A program made the translations under genes and the position numbers. From Planctomycetaceae bacterium (GTDB taxonomy: Bacteria; Planctomycetota; Planctomycetia; Planctomycetales; Planctomycetaceae): a DNA stretch of 8,375 nt. The notes below the pieces were generated by a model. The model did not search any database, was not told where the DNA came from, and worked only from the letters and a program-made list of their open reading frames with translations. Below, piece after piece: positions 1-6,527 of this stretch; positions within the stretch are counted from its first letter, which is position 1, and each line of letters opens with the position of its first letter. The stretch covers positions 6,734 through 15,108 of the forward strand of contig DOCI01000076.1 in assembly GCA_003503535.1 (NCBI GenBank), written 5' to 3'.

Positions 1-612
1 GAGATGCACGGCACAGTCAATGACGATACATTGAACAATTTCCCACCTAAGAAACTTCCTGATGGTCAGTGGCTGATGACAAGACGTGATCATCGCCAGC
101 AAGTCAGCGTTATTATCGGTGGTGTTAAATCGTTCGACGATTGGCACGACCGACCACTGGCGAAATATGGAAAAGAACAGAAGCCAGAAGAGCCCTATTG
201 GTATACGTTGCCAGATGGAGATAATCTGGTCGGTTTAATTCGTGACAATGGAGGCTCAAAACGCTTACTACGTTGCTTCTCGACCGATCAGGGAAAAACC
301 TGGAGTGAAATTCAAACAACGAATTTTCCAGATGCGACCAGCAAATTTTTTGTGCTTCGGACATCCCGTGATTTTTACGTACTGGTATCCAATTCAAATC
401 CTAAAAGACGGGATCCTCTCACCATAGCAATCAGTCGAGACGGACTGGTCTTTACATCTCTGCTCTATCTGATTGGTGAACGCCACATCGATTATCCGCA
501 CATCATCGAAAAAGATAACCACATTCTGATTGCATTCTCGGGAGCAAAACAGACTATGGAAGTCGCGAAGGTGAAACTCGACGACCTGGAGGATGCATTA
601 GACGCTGAGTGA
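1..612 (+). CDS. BNR/Asp-box sialidase-like protein, C-terminal part (5' end outside window)
   Basis: The frame is open from the first base, so this is the C-terminal ~203 residues of a longer protein; the ATG at position 4 is probably internal. A clear Asp-box, S-T-D-Q-G-K-T-W, is encoded around 280-303, and a weaker relative (AISRDGLVF) follows near 427-453. These are the turn motifs of six-bladed beta-propeller sialidases and other BNR-repeat proteins. The end (HIDYPHIIE..., then AFSGAKQTMEVAKV) resembles the last blade of exo-alpha-sialidase-like proteins that are numerous in planctomycetes. Such proteins are usually exported and act on glycans, but the catalytic Arg/Asp/Tyr/Glu residues and any signal peptide would lie mostly upstream, so hydrolase activity cannot be judged. 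The stop is TGA at 610-612. The next gene starts 122 bases downstream on the same strand, with no terminator-like hairpin seen between them. Confidence 0.75.
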   Translation, partial: EMHGTVNDDTLNNFPPKKLPDGQWLMTRRDHRQQVSVIIGGVKSFDDWHDRPLAKYGKEQKPEEPYWYTLPDGDNLVGLIRDNGGSKRLLRCFSTDQGKTWSEIQTTNFPDATSKFFVLRTSRDFYVLVSNSNPKRRDPLTIAISRDGLVFTSLLYLIGERHIDYPHIIEKDNHILIAFSGAKQTMEVAKVKLDDLEDALDAE

Positions 613-734
613 CTTTTTCCATTTTGATCAGGTTCAATCAGCATGGCATTTCAATAGCTTGCGATGTCATCCATAAATTGCCACACTCGGACAAATAATG
701 ATTTTTAATACAACTTCTGCCAACGGATGCATCG

Positions 735-1772
735 ATGCCGGTATTATCTGCGAATGAACTTTTGGAACTGGGAACAAAGATCTTAACTGCTGCGGGAGCC
801 ACGCCTGAAGAAGCAAGTGTCGTGGCTGCGGAGCTTTCCGGGGCGAATCTGGTCGGGCACGACAGTCACGGTGTGATGCGACTGATGCAATATGTGAGTT
901 TCATTCGAGACGGTCATATCAAACCGGGAGTCAGTCCTGAAGTGATTCGGGAAGGTGCGGCTTTTCTGGTTGTCGATGCCCATTTCGGGTTTGGTCAGGT
1001 CGCATCCACTTTTGCATTTGATCAGCTGGCCACTAAAGCCCGCGATTGCGGAACAGCCGATGCCTTCATTCGCAATTGCAATCACGTAGGCCGACTCGGC
1101 TCTTATACGGAAATGGCAGCCGAGAAAGGCTTTGCCGCTTTGATGTCCGTGAATGCCCCCGGTCCCGGCCAGGTGGCTCCCTTTGGAGCGATGGAACGTC
1201 GTATGGGAACGAATCCGATTTCGATGGCTGCACCCGGAAACGAAGCTCCCATCGTGCTCGACATGACCACCAGTGCGACAGCCGAAGGAAAATTGCGGGT
1301 CGCTCATCAATCCGGCCTGCAGGTTCCGGAAGGCTGGATGATTGACGGAGCCGGCAACCCGAGTACCACTCCTGGCGATTTTTACGCCGAGCCAAATGGC
1401 TGCATTTTGCCATTGGGTGGCCCATTGGCCCATAAAGGCTTTGGGCTTTCCGTGATGGTCGATGTCTTTTGCGGAATCCTCTCCGGCAGCGGAGTCGGTC
1501 GAAACGACTTGCCTCGCGGAGCCAACGGCGTCTGGATGCAACTGATCGATATCGAGCAGATTGTCGGGCGAGAAGAATATGATGGCTGGATGAAATCCTA
1601 CGAAGAGCACATCAAATCCGCGAAAAAGTGCCCGGGCGTGGAAAAAATCCTGTTTCCAGGCGAAATGGAACGACAAACCTACACCAAACGAATTCAGGAT
1701 GGCGTTTCCATACCAGATGAAACCTGGCGCCAGATCAGCGAATTGGCGGCATCACTGAATGTTTCAGTCTGA
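735..1772 (+). CDS. Ldh2-family NAD(P)-dependent malate/lactate/ureidoglycolate-type dehydrogenase
   Basis: The 345-residue product has the usual length of the Ldh2 (YlbC/YiaK/AllD/MdhII) family, cytoplasmic oxidoreductases with a non-Rossmann fold that interconvert 2-hydroxy and 2-oxo acids. Visible landmarks are G-H-D-S-H-G at residues 41-46 (including the family's catalytic-region His), N-C-N-H around 114-117, G-T-N-P at 158-161 (cofactor-binding region), an LDMTTS segment near 176, and GGPLAHKGFGL, a slightly expanded version of the family's GG-HKG-GL motif. The substrate cannot be assigned: members act on malate, lactate, ureidoglycolate, diketogulonate or sulfolactate. The ATG at 735 is chosen because an in-frame TGA lies at 699-701 and no other start intervenes; there is no Shine-Dalgarno sequence. 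It follows the sialidase-like gene on the same strand, so the two could be co-transcribed and serve sugar-acid catabolism, but that is inference only. Confidence 0.88.
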   Translation: MPVLSANELLELGTKILTAAGATPEEASVVAAELSGANLVGHDSHGVMRLMQYVSFIRDGHIKPGVSPEVIREGAAFLVVDAHFGFGQVASTFAFDQLATKARDCGTADAFIRNCNHVGRLGSYTEMAAEKGFAALMSVNAPGPGQVAPFGAMERRMGTNPISMAAPGNEAPIVLDMTTSATAEGKLRVAHQSGLQVPEGWMIDGAGNPSTTPGDFYAEPNGCILPLGGPLAHKGFGLSVMVDVFCGILSGSGVGRNDLPRGANGVWMQLIDIEQIVGREEYDGWMKSYEEHIKSAKKCPGVEKILFPGEMERQTYTKRIQDGVSIPDETWRQISELAASLNVSV

Positions 1773-1844
1773 TTCAACTCCTTCAGACATTTGATATATA
1801 CAGTCATTGATCTGACAGGAAATTCGCTTTTCTGAAACTCCCGG

Positions 1845-1874
1845 TTGACGCTGGCTTGTCAGATGTTCTATCTT
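1845..1874 (+). promoter_or_regulatory. Candidate sigma-70-type promoter for sat
   Basis: TTGACG (1845-1850, 5 of 6 matches to the -35 consensus) is followed after 18 bases by TATCTT (1869-1874, 4 of 6 to the -10 consensus). It would start transcription near 1881, giving a leader of about 72 bases before sat. It lies in the only non-coding stretch upstream of the gene. It is a consensus match by eye; no start site is known. Confidence 0.4.
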
Positions 1875-1887
1875 CCGGCACGGGTGG

Positions 1888-1920
1888 ACAGCTTGCGTCC
1901 GCTCTGTTTACGCAAACTGT
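1888..1920 (+). promoter_or_regulatory. Leader hairpin upstream of sat
   Basis: ACAG-C-TTGCGT (1888-1898) pairs with ACGCAA-A-CTGT (1910-1920): ten Watson-Crick pairs with one internal mismatch, an 11-base loop, and possible G-U extension at the base. It begins a few bases after the predicted transcription start. It ends 32 bases before the ATG and has no T-run after it, so it is not an intrinsic terminator. It could be a 5' UTR stabilising or regulatory structure, or a DNA operator dyad. It does not resemble a riboswitch class that I recognise. Confidence 0.4.
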
Positions 1921-1952
1921 TTCCTCTTTTCCCACGTAGAACCAATTAAACT

Positions 1953-3209
1953 ATGAGCGATTTAATTCCTGTGCATGGTGGTCTATCTGAACCTGTCTGC
2001 CGCACCGTTCCAGCTGCAGATGTCGAATCTTTCAAAAGCGAAGCGGCTTCTTTGACAAAAGTGCCGATGACGGCTGCTGACCTTTCCAGTGTTTACCGAA
2101 TTGCAGACGGAACACTCTCTCCGCTCGAAGGTCCAATGGACAGTGCGACCTACAATCGTGTTCTCGATGAATCGGTCATCGAAAATGAAGGCAAAAAATA
2201 CGCCTGGACCATTCCGATTTCTTTCCCCGTCACTGCCGAACTGGCTGGCAAATTGTCGAGTGGTCAAAAAGTCGCTTTGACTTGTCCGGAAGGCAATCTC
2301 GTTGGAACCCTGGACATCAGCGATGTTTTCGAATGGGACAAACCTCGCTACCTGAAATCTGTTTACGGCACCGAACGAACCGATCATCCGGGAGCCGATA
2401 TGGTTCTCGTGAACGATGCCGACAAAACACACCTGCTCGGCGGAACCCTGATGGCATTGCCACAGCCGAAGAATCCTTCGTTCGGTCAGTATGTTCTCAG
2501 CCCACGCGAAACCCGCAAACTGGTTGCCGATAAAGGTTGGGATGCCGTTGTCGCTTTCCAGACACGGAATCCCCTGCACCGTGCCCACGAATATGCTCTC
2601 GTTTACGCACTCGAAGTGCTGATTCGAGAAGGCAAAAACGCTGGTGCGATTCTGAATCCTCTGGTTGGTGAAACCAAAGGGGATGACGTCAGTGCCGAAA
2701 TTCGTATGGAAACTTACGAGAAGTTGATTTCCGATCGCGCGATGGGCGATGGCGATAGTGATCCCGAACTGTGGGGACCTCGCAACGAAGCCGTTCCTGA
2801 TCGCGTTGTCCTGCTCGGCCTCGACCTGAAAATGTTCTATGGTGGTCCAAAAGAAGCGGTCATGCACGCGATTTATCGCCAGAACTACGGCTACACCAAC
2901 ATCGTGATTGGTCGTAAACATGCCGACGCTCCTTTCAAAGATGGAACCGCCATCTGGGGTGATTTCGATGCTCAGGAAATCTTCAATAACCTGAACGGCG
3001 AACTGCACATCAAACCGATCAACGTCGGCTTCGCAGCTTACTACGAGTCAATGGGCCGTGTCGATCTGATGGAAAATCATAAAGACGAAAAACCTGTGTT
3101 CATCTCCGGCAAAGACGTCCGTGCGACACTGCAAAAGGGTGAACTGGTCGATCCACGAATCATGCGAGAAAGCACTTCGCAGATTCTGGCAGCGGCTATG
3201 AAGCAATAA
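1953..3209 (+). CDS. sat: Sulfate adenylyltransferase (ATP sulfurylase)
   Basis: ATP sulfurylase makes adenylyl sulfate (APS) and pyrophosphate from sulfate and ATP, the first step of sulfate activation in the cytoplasm. The 418-residue protein has an N-terminal PUA-like domain (about 1-170) and a nucleotidyl-transferase domain (about 175-390). The signature [10 protein letters not shown] is at residues 203-212, including both histidines of the HxxH motif. The usual GRDHAG motif appears here as G-R-K-H-A-D (320-325), and [10 protein letters not shown] starts at 384. The length matches a stand-alone Sat/Met3-type enzyme; there is no C-terminal APS-kinase domain and no CysN/CysD signature. A roughly 15-residue acidic stretch ([10 protein letters not shown] region, about 263-275) sits between the NPLVG and VVLLGLD segments, where many homologues are shorter. 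The ATG at 1953 has no Shine-Dalgarno sequence. The gene appears monocistronic, with its own promoter candidate and a terminator 27 bases after the stop. Confidence 0.95.
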   Translation: MSDLIPVHGGLSEPVCRTVPAADVESFKSEAASLTKVPMTAADLSSVYRIADGTLSPLEGPMDSATYNRVLDESVIENEGKKYAWTIPISFPVTAELAGKLSSGQKVALTCPEGNLVGTLDISDVFEWDKPRYLKSVYGTERTDHPGADMVLVNDADKTHLLGGTLMALPQPKNPSFGQYVLSPRETRKLVADKGWDAVVAFQTRNPLHRAHEYALVYALEVLIREGKNAGAILNPLVGETKGDDVSAEIRMETYEKLISDRAMGDGDSDPELWGPRNEAVPDRVVLLGLDLKMFYGGPKEAVMHAIYRQNYGYTNIVIGRKHADAPFKDGTAIWGDFDAQEIFNNLNGELHIKPINVGFAAYYESMGRVDLMENHKDEKPVFISGKDVRATLQKGELVDPRIMRESTSQILAAAMKQ

Positions 3210-3223
3210 TCATCTTCGGATGA
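3210..3223 (+). other. Small C(UUCG)G tetraloop hairpin after the sat stop codon
   Basis: Immediately after the TAA of sat, TCATC-TTCG-GATGA forms a five-base-pair stem closed by the exceptionally stable C(UUCG)G tetraloop. There is no T-run, so it is not a terminator by itself. It may protect the 3' end of the sat messenger together with the terminator 12 bases further on. Confidence 0.4.
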
Positions 3224-3235
3224 GATGGAAATAAG

Positions 3236-3268
3236 AAAAAGCCGATCAAATTTTCGATCGGCTTTTTT
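3236..3268. terminator. Bidirectional rho-independent terminator between convergent genes
   Basis: AAAAAGCCGATC (3236-3247) and GATCGGCTTTTT (3256-3267) form a 12-bp perfect stem with an 8-base loop. The stem ends in six T on the plus strand and, because of the A-run in the left arm, in a T-run on the minus strand too. It lies between sat, which ends at 3209, and the convergent regulator, whose stop is at 3396. It is therefore well placed to stop transcription from both sides. Confidence 0.85.
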
Positions 3269-3289
3269 AATGAGTCAATCTTTCATGAA

Positions 3290-3358
3290 CACAAGCACGA
3301 AGCGCAAGCGAGTGTGTTTTCTCGGTATCGACAGACTCGCTTGCGCTTCGTGCTTGTG
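3290..3358. repeat. Perfect 24-bp inverted repeat with 21-base loop (REP-like palindrome)
   Basis: The arms 3290-3313 and 3335-3358 are exact reverse complements over 24 bases (the left arm begins CACAAGCACGAAGCG) and enclose a 21-base spacer. It is separate from the terminator 22 bases to the left and has no T-run. The arm contains the palindrome-like string AAGCGCAAGCG. I believe that closely related strings recur in intergenic regions of planctomycete genomes, which would make this a REP/MITE-type dispersed element, but only one copy is visible here. Confidence 0.7.
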
Positions 3359-3395
3359 AAAATTTTCCGCCTTCCGCCTTCAACCTTCCTCCTTC

Positions 3396-4445
3396 TCATG
3401 TCGCATCATCCGCCAAGCCATACTCTTCAATCTTCTTATGCAATGTATTGCGATTGATACCGAGTCGGGTCGCGGTTTTGGTCTGGACGCCATGACAGAC
3501 TTTGAGAGTCTGACTGATGAGTTGTTTTTCGACCATGGAAACGATTTGCTGATACAGGTCCGTCTCATCACCGGATTGTTCGGCCATGCCGAAGTTGATT
3601 AACTCTTCGCAGATCGTTTCGACATTGCGGGACTTACTGATTCCCAGGCGAATCGGCGAAAGCCCACGAACATGTGGCGGCAGTAAATCGACGGAAAAGT
3701 CTGGACCATCGGCCATCACAACCGCTCGCTCGACATAGTTTTCCAGTTCCCGAACATTACCCGGCCAGGTGTAGGTCGTCATCACTTCCAGAGCATCTTT
3801 GGTCAACTTCAGTGGTGCACAGTCATTTTCGGCTGCATATTTATCGATGAAATATTCAATGAGTTCGGGAAGATCTTCCGTGCGATCCCGTAAGGGTGGC
3901 AGAAAGATCGGCAGCACATTCAGTCGGTAATACAAATCCTCTCGGAAACGTTCTTCTTCGACTTCTTCCAGTAATTCGCGGTTGGTCGCAGCGACAATTC
4001 GTGTATCGACCGTGATGGTCTTTGTATCTCCGACGCGTTCAAACTCATGTTCCTGGAGCACGCGCAGCAATTTCACCTGCAATGGGAATCCCATGGAGTT
4101 GATTTCATCGAGAAACAATGTTCCGCCGTGAGCCGCTTCGAATCGTCCGGTTCGGTTCTCAAAAGCACTCGTAAATGCACCCTTCACATGGCCAAACAGT
4201 TCGCTTTCGAGCAGACTTTCACTCAGGGCCCCACAGTTAACGCGAATATAGGGGCCCGAACGACGAGGGCTCAGTTCATGAATCGCCCGGGCAATCAACT
4301 CTTTACCGGTTCCAGTCTCTCCCAACAGCAACACTGTCGCCGAGGATCGCGCGACCCGTTCGGTCGTGCGATACACTTCCTGCATGGCAGGGCAATTCCC
4401 TATGATTCCTGCCAGAGCACTGGGGCGATCAGAAGCGATGTTCAT
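3396..4445 (-). CDS. Sigma-54-dependent transcriptional activator (AAA+ and Fis-type HTH, no sensor domain)
   Basis: This 349-residue protein is a bacterial enhancer-binding protein that would use ATP hydrolysis to open promoters bound by sigma-54 RNA polymerase. The AAA+ domain starts near residue 13: Walker A G-E-T-G-T-G-K-E (42-49), the sigma-54 contact loop as G-A-F-T-S-A (89-94), Walker [10 protein letters not shown] (107-115), sensor I (ATN, 153-155), [11 protein letters not shown] (167-177), and WPGNVREL (227-234, sensor II region). A linker leads to a Fis-like helix-turn-helix at about 322-343 ([17 protein letters not shown]). Only about 12 residues precede the AAA+ domain, and an in-frame stop lies five codons before the ATG (4461-4463 on the plus strand). 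The lack of a receiver, GAF or PAS domain is therefore genuine, as in PspF-type activators. Control must come from a partner protein or expression level. The gene is convergent with sat and divergent from purD; its targets are unknown. Confidence 0.93.
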   Translation of the reverse strand: MNIASDRPSALAGIIGNCPAMQEVYRTTERVARSSATVLLLGETGTGKELIARAIHELSPRRSGPYIRVNCGALSESLLESELFGHVKGAFTSAFENRTGRFEAAHGGTLFLDEINSMGFPLQVKLLRVLQEHEFERVGDTKTITVDTRIVAATNRELLEEVEEERFREDLYYRLNVLPIFLPPLRDRTEDLPELIEYFIDKYAAENDCAPLKLTKDALEVMTTYTWPGNVRELENYVERAVVMADGPDFSVDLLPPHVRGLSPIRLGISKSRNVETICEELINFGMAEQSGDETDLYQQIVSMVEKQLISQTLKVCHGVQTKTATRLGINRNTLHKKIEEYGLADDAT

Positions 4446-4778
4446 TTCTCTATTTTCAACTCAAATGGTGTATTTCAAAGTTCGTGATTTGCCTGTCGGA
4501 TTTCTCCAATGGACAATCGCGCGGTGCACTGTGATATAATATCGCACTTGATTGCAATTATTATAGGCTTCTAAGCAAATTTTGACGATCTTTTAACGAA
4601 ATCATACGTACACATATCGGAATAATTGTTTATCCCCAAATTAATAAGTGCCCAATTAGAATGCATGTCGCCTTTTATTTACGCATGCCGTGTGTATTTA
4701 ATGAGCATTTTTGAACAGTGGTGGATATTCTCAAGCCGATCGTAGACTGATAAGACAAACTGGATCTTGCTCACGGGA

Positions 4779-4806
4779 TTGCGATTCCTGATTGGATCGG
4801 TATAAC
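4779..4806 (+). promoter_or_regulatory. purD: Candidate promoter for purD
   Basis: TTGCGA (4779-4784, 4 of 6) and TATAAC (4801-4806, 5 of 6) are separated by 16 bases and would start transcription near 4813, about 60 bases before the purD ATG. This is the closest reasonable pair to the gene. The call is by consensus match only. Confidence 0.3.
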
Positions 4807-4814
4807 GAAATGCC

Positions 4815-4837
4815 AAATAACCCGTAATTGGGTATTT
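4815..4837 (+). promoter_or_regulatory. Short leader hairpin upstream of purD
   Basis: AAAT-A-ACCC (4815-4823) pairs with GGGTATTT (4830-4837) across a six-base loop: eight pairs with a single bulged A. If the promoter at 4779-4806 is correct it would lie at the very 5' end of the purD messenger, where such structures can lengthen mRNA lifetime. It bears no resemblance to a purine riboswitch. Confidence 0.25.
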
Positions 4838-4875
4838 CTCTGTATTGAAATGCTTTTGAGACCGTTGAGACTCCT

Positions 4876-6285
4876 ATGAAAGTTCTTGTGATTGGCCAGG
4901 GTGGACGTGAGCACGCATTGGTGTGGAAGTTGTCGCAATCCCCACAGGTCACAAAAATTTATTGTGCTCCAGGTAATGCGGGGACTTCGCAGCATGCCGA
5001 GAATGTGGAGATCTCCGATGCGGACATCGATCAACTCCTGGCTTTTGCCAAGCGGGAAAAAATTGATCTGACGGTCCCCGGCCCGGAAGTCCCACTGGTT
5101 CTGGGGGTGGTTGATCAATTTCGCAAAGCAGGCCTGACGATCTTCGGCCCGACAAAAGCAGCAGCCGAGTTGGAAGGCAGCAAGACTTTCGCTAAGCAAA
5201 TCATGCGTGGGGCAAAAGTTCCAACGGCCGATTACATCACGTTTGATAATCTGAATCGAGCAGTGAATTATATTCACGAACGCTGTGGCGGGGGACGATT
5301 TGCCTCCAACGAACGTCCTATGAATGTGACTAATGAAGAGGGAGAACTCTTTCAGCGAACGAACCCGCTTTGGGAACAGCCGATTGTCGTGAAAGCCGAT
5401 GGTCTGGCAGCCGGTAAAGGTGTGCGAGTTTGTCATGACGCTGACGAAGCCCTCGAATTTGTGAGGGATTGCCTGGCGGGAAACCGTTTCGGAGAAGCGG
5501 GCAGTCGGGTGATTATTGAAGAGTGCCTGGTCGGTGAAGAAGCGAGTATTCTGGCGATTGTCGATGGCAAAACGATCGTCACACTCGATGCCAGCCAGGA
5601 TCACAAAGCCGCTTACGATGATGACCAGGGACCAAATACCGGGGGCATGGGAGCCTATTGTCCGACTCCAGTGATTGATGCAGCGATGATGGATCAGATC
5701 ACGCAGACGATTCTCATTCCCCTGGTTCACGAGATGAAGCGAAAAGGCTGCCCGTTTAGCGGAGTACTTTACGCGGGTATCATGATGACACGTCAAGGCC
5801 CCAAAGTGCTGGAATTCAATGTGCGGTTTGGGGATCCAGAAACGCAGCCGGTTTTGATGCGGCTGAAGTCTGATCTGTTCGAAATGCTGTACGCGGCTGC
5901 TCAAGGAAAACTGCGGGACGTACCGGAATTGGAATGGGATCCGCGACCAGCTGTCTGCGTGGTGATGGCATCCAAAGGTTATCCGGGCGACTATGAAAAA
6001 GGGTTTGCCATTCGAGGCCTTGATCCCAAAGCCGACTCCGAAACATCGAGAGTTTTTCATGCGGGCACAAGCATAAAAGACGGCAAGATCGTCAACTCAG
6101 GTGGACGCGTACTCGGCGTAACGGCTCTGGGTGATGATCTCGATCAGGCTAAACTGAATGCCTACGAACGCGTTAAAGGAATCCGCTGGGAAGGGGCCTG
6201 GTGCCGTAAGGATATTTCCGACAAAGCCCGGCCAAAGACTGAGTCAAAAGTTGAAGAGACAAAAAGTGAGACCGATGAGGTCTAG
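4876..6285 (+). CDS. purD: Phosphoribosylamine-glycine ligase (GAR synthetase)
   Basis: PurD joins 5-phosphoribosylamine and glycine using ATP, the second step of de novo purine synthesis in the cytoplasm. The N-terminal domain opens with V-I-G-Q-G-G-R-E-H-A-L (residues 5-15) and PGNAGT, then PGPEVPLVLG and GPTKAAAELEGSK. The ATP-grasp domain shows KADGLAAGKGV (173-183), DASQDHKAAYDDDQGPNTGG (from 238), the family signature GPNTGGMGAY, and EFNVRFGDPE (313-322, metal/ATP-binding region). The C-terminal domain ends near WCRKDI (442-447). At 469 residues it exceeds the usual ~420-430. An insertion at about 136-168, just before PIVVKADG, replaces what is normally a few residues, and a charged Lys/Glu-rich tail follows residue 450. 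Catalytic motifs are intact, so it should be active. The ATG at 4876 is the first start after an in-frame TGA at 4846-4848 and lacks a Shine-Dalgarno sequence. Confidence 0.96.
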   Translation: MKVLVIGQGGREHALVWKLSQSPQVTKIYCAPGNAGTSQHAENVEISDADIDQLLAFAKREKIDLTVPGPEVPLVLGVVDQFRKAGLTIFGPTKAAAELEGSKTFAKQIMRGAKVPTADYITFDNLNRAVNYIHERCGGGRFASNERPMNVTNEEGELFQRTNPLWEQPIVVKADGLAAGKGVRVCHDADEALEFVRDCLAGNRFGEAGSRVIIEECLVGEEASILAIVDGKTIVTLDASQDHKAAYDDDQGPNTGGMGAYCPTPVIDAAMMDQITQTILIPLVHEMKRKGCPFSGVLYAGIMMTRQGPKVLEFNVRFGDPETQPVLMRLKSDLFEMLYAAAQGKLRDVPELEWDPRPAVCVVMASKGYPGDYEKGFAIRGLDPKADSETSRVFHAGTSIKDGKIVNSGGRVLGVTALGDDLDQAKLNAYERVKGIRWEGAWCRKDISDKARPKTESKVEETKSETDEV

Positions 6286-6342
6286 CTTGTAACACCTAAG
6301 AATAGAAACGCGGATGAACACAGATTTTTATATCCTCAGAGT

Positions 6343-6421
6343 GTGGCACGTCCCTGAGCAACGCGAAGGGCGTGGACTTGTGTTTCCACCACGCCCATCA
6401 CTTCGTTCTGGGGCGTGCCAC
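6343..6421. repeat. Nested imperfect palindrome, possible dispersed element
   Basis: GTGGCACGTCCC (6343-6354) pairs with GGGGCGTGCCAC (6410-6421) over 12 positions, one of them a G-U pair. Inside it, GGGCGTGG (6368-6375) pairs perfectly with CCACGCCC (6389-6396), and an intermediate AACG(CG)AAG / CTTCGTT pairing (6360-6368 with 6401-6407) has a two-base bulge. The result is a 79-base, long-stemmed cruciform or hairpin. No coding frame and no T-run accompany it, which fits a MITE- or REP-type element better than a terminator. Confidence 0.6.
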
Positions 6422-6488
6422 CCAATTTGGCGTGAAGTGGATCAGTTTGACTTCGCTTGAGACGATATCGAATCAACGATTTAACTCG

Positions 6489-6503
6489 TCAGGCACAGCC
6501 TGA
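6489..6503. repeat. Small perfect hairpin TCAGGC-ACA-GCCTGA
   Basis: A 6-bp perfect stem with a three-base loop lies within CGTCAGGCACAGCCTGACC. From memory, this string, sometimes followed by TACGG as here, is a common intergenic motif in planctomycete genomes. Only one copy is present in this window. Confidence 0.45.
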
Positions 6504-6521
6504 CCTACGGCTTATTGAAAT

Positions 6522-6527
6522 GGTGGG
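6522..6527 (+). promoter_or_regulatory. Possible ribosome binding site favouring a TTG start at 6534
   Basis: GGTGGG ends six bases before TTG (6534-6536) and can pair with the CACC end of the anti-Shine-Dalgarno sequence. It is the only SD-like element upstream of a gene start in this window. It is too far (15 bases) from the ATG at 6543 to serve that codon well. Confidence 0.3.

Larger units (their letters stand above)
4446..4875. other. AT-rich divergent intergenic region between regulator and purD
   Basis: These 430 bases contain no convincing gene and are visibly richer in A/T than the flanking coding sequence. They must hold the promoters of both neighbours. A consensus TATAAT (4535-4540) lies inside the short palindrome GATATAATATC (4533-4543), with TGGACA (4510-4515) 19 bases upstream; if it were used on the plus strand the leader to purD would exceed 300 bases. 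A TTGACG at 4582-4587 has no good -10 partner. I found no sigma-54 -24/-12 element, tRNA or recognised riboswitch. Confidence 0.5.

Noticed and set aside
783..1676. Antisense open frame of 297 codons opposite the Ldh2-type gene
   Set aside because: It is a shadow of an intact dehydrogenase gene, with no start context or recognisable motif.
1851..1867. TGGCTTG-N4-ATGTT upstream of sat as a sigma-54 promoter
   Set aside because: The GG is correct but the -12 element lacks the GC dinucleotide. A sigma-70-type reading of the same region fits better.
1875..1952. Known riboswitch (SAM or similar) in the sat leader
   Set aside because: The leader is only about 72 bases with one simple hairpin; no multi-helix core or conserved riboswitch motif is visible.
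1983..3008. Antisense open frame of 341 codons opposite sat
   Set aside because: Same reasoning: it is a shadow of a well-conserved gene with no family resemblance of its own.
3360..3395. Pyrimidine-rich tract with a CCGCCTT direct repeat near the regulator stop
   Set aside because: Two short imperfect units only; no structure or function can be supported.
4446..4875. tRNA or small RNA gene in the AT-rich divergent region
   Set aside because: No cloverleaf, TTC-loop (GGTTCRA) sequence or terminator-ended transcript could be found.
4771..6060. Antisense open frame of 429 codons opposite purD
   Set aside because: It has no recognisable domain and odd composition (rich in His, Phe, Arg, Ile), and it mirrors the codon pattern of an intact purD.
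6345..6360. TGGCACG-TCCC-TGAGC as a sigma-54 promoter
   Set aside because: The -24 half is perfect, but GC falls one base too far and the -12 element is wrong. The match is part of the large palindrome arm.
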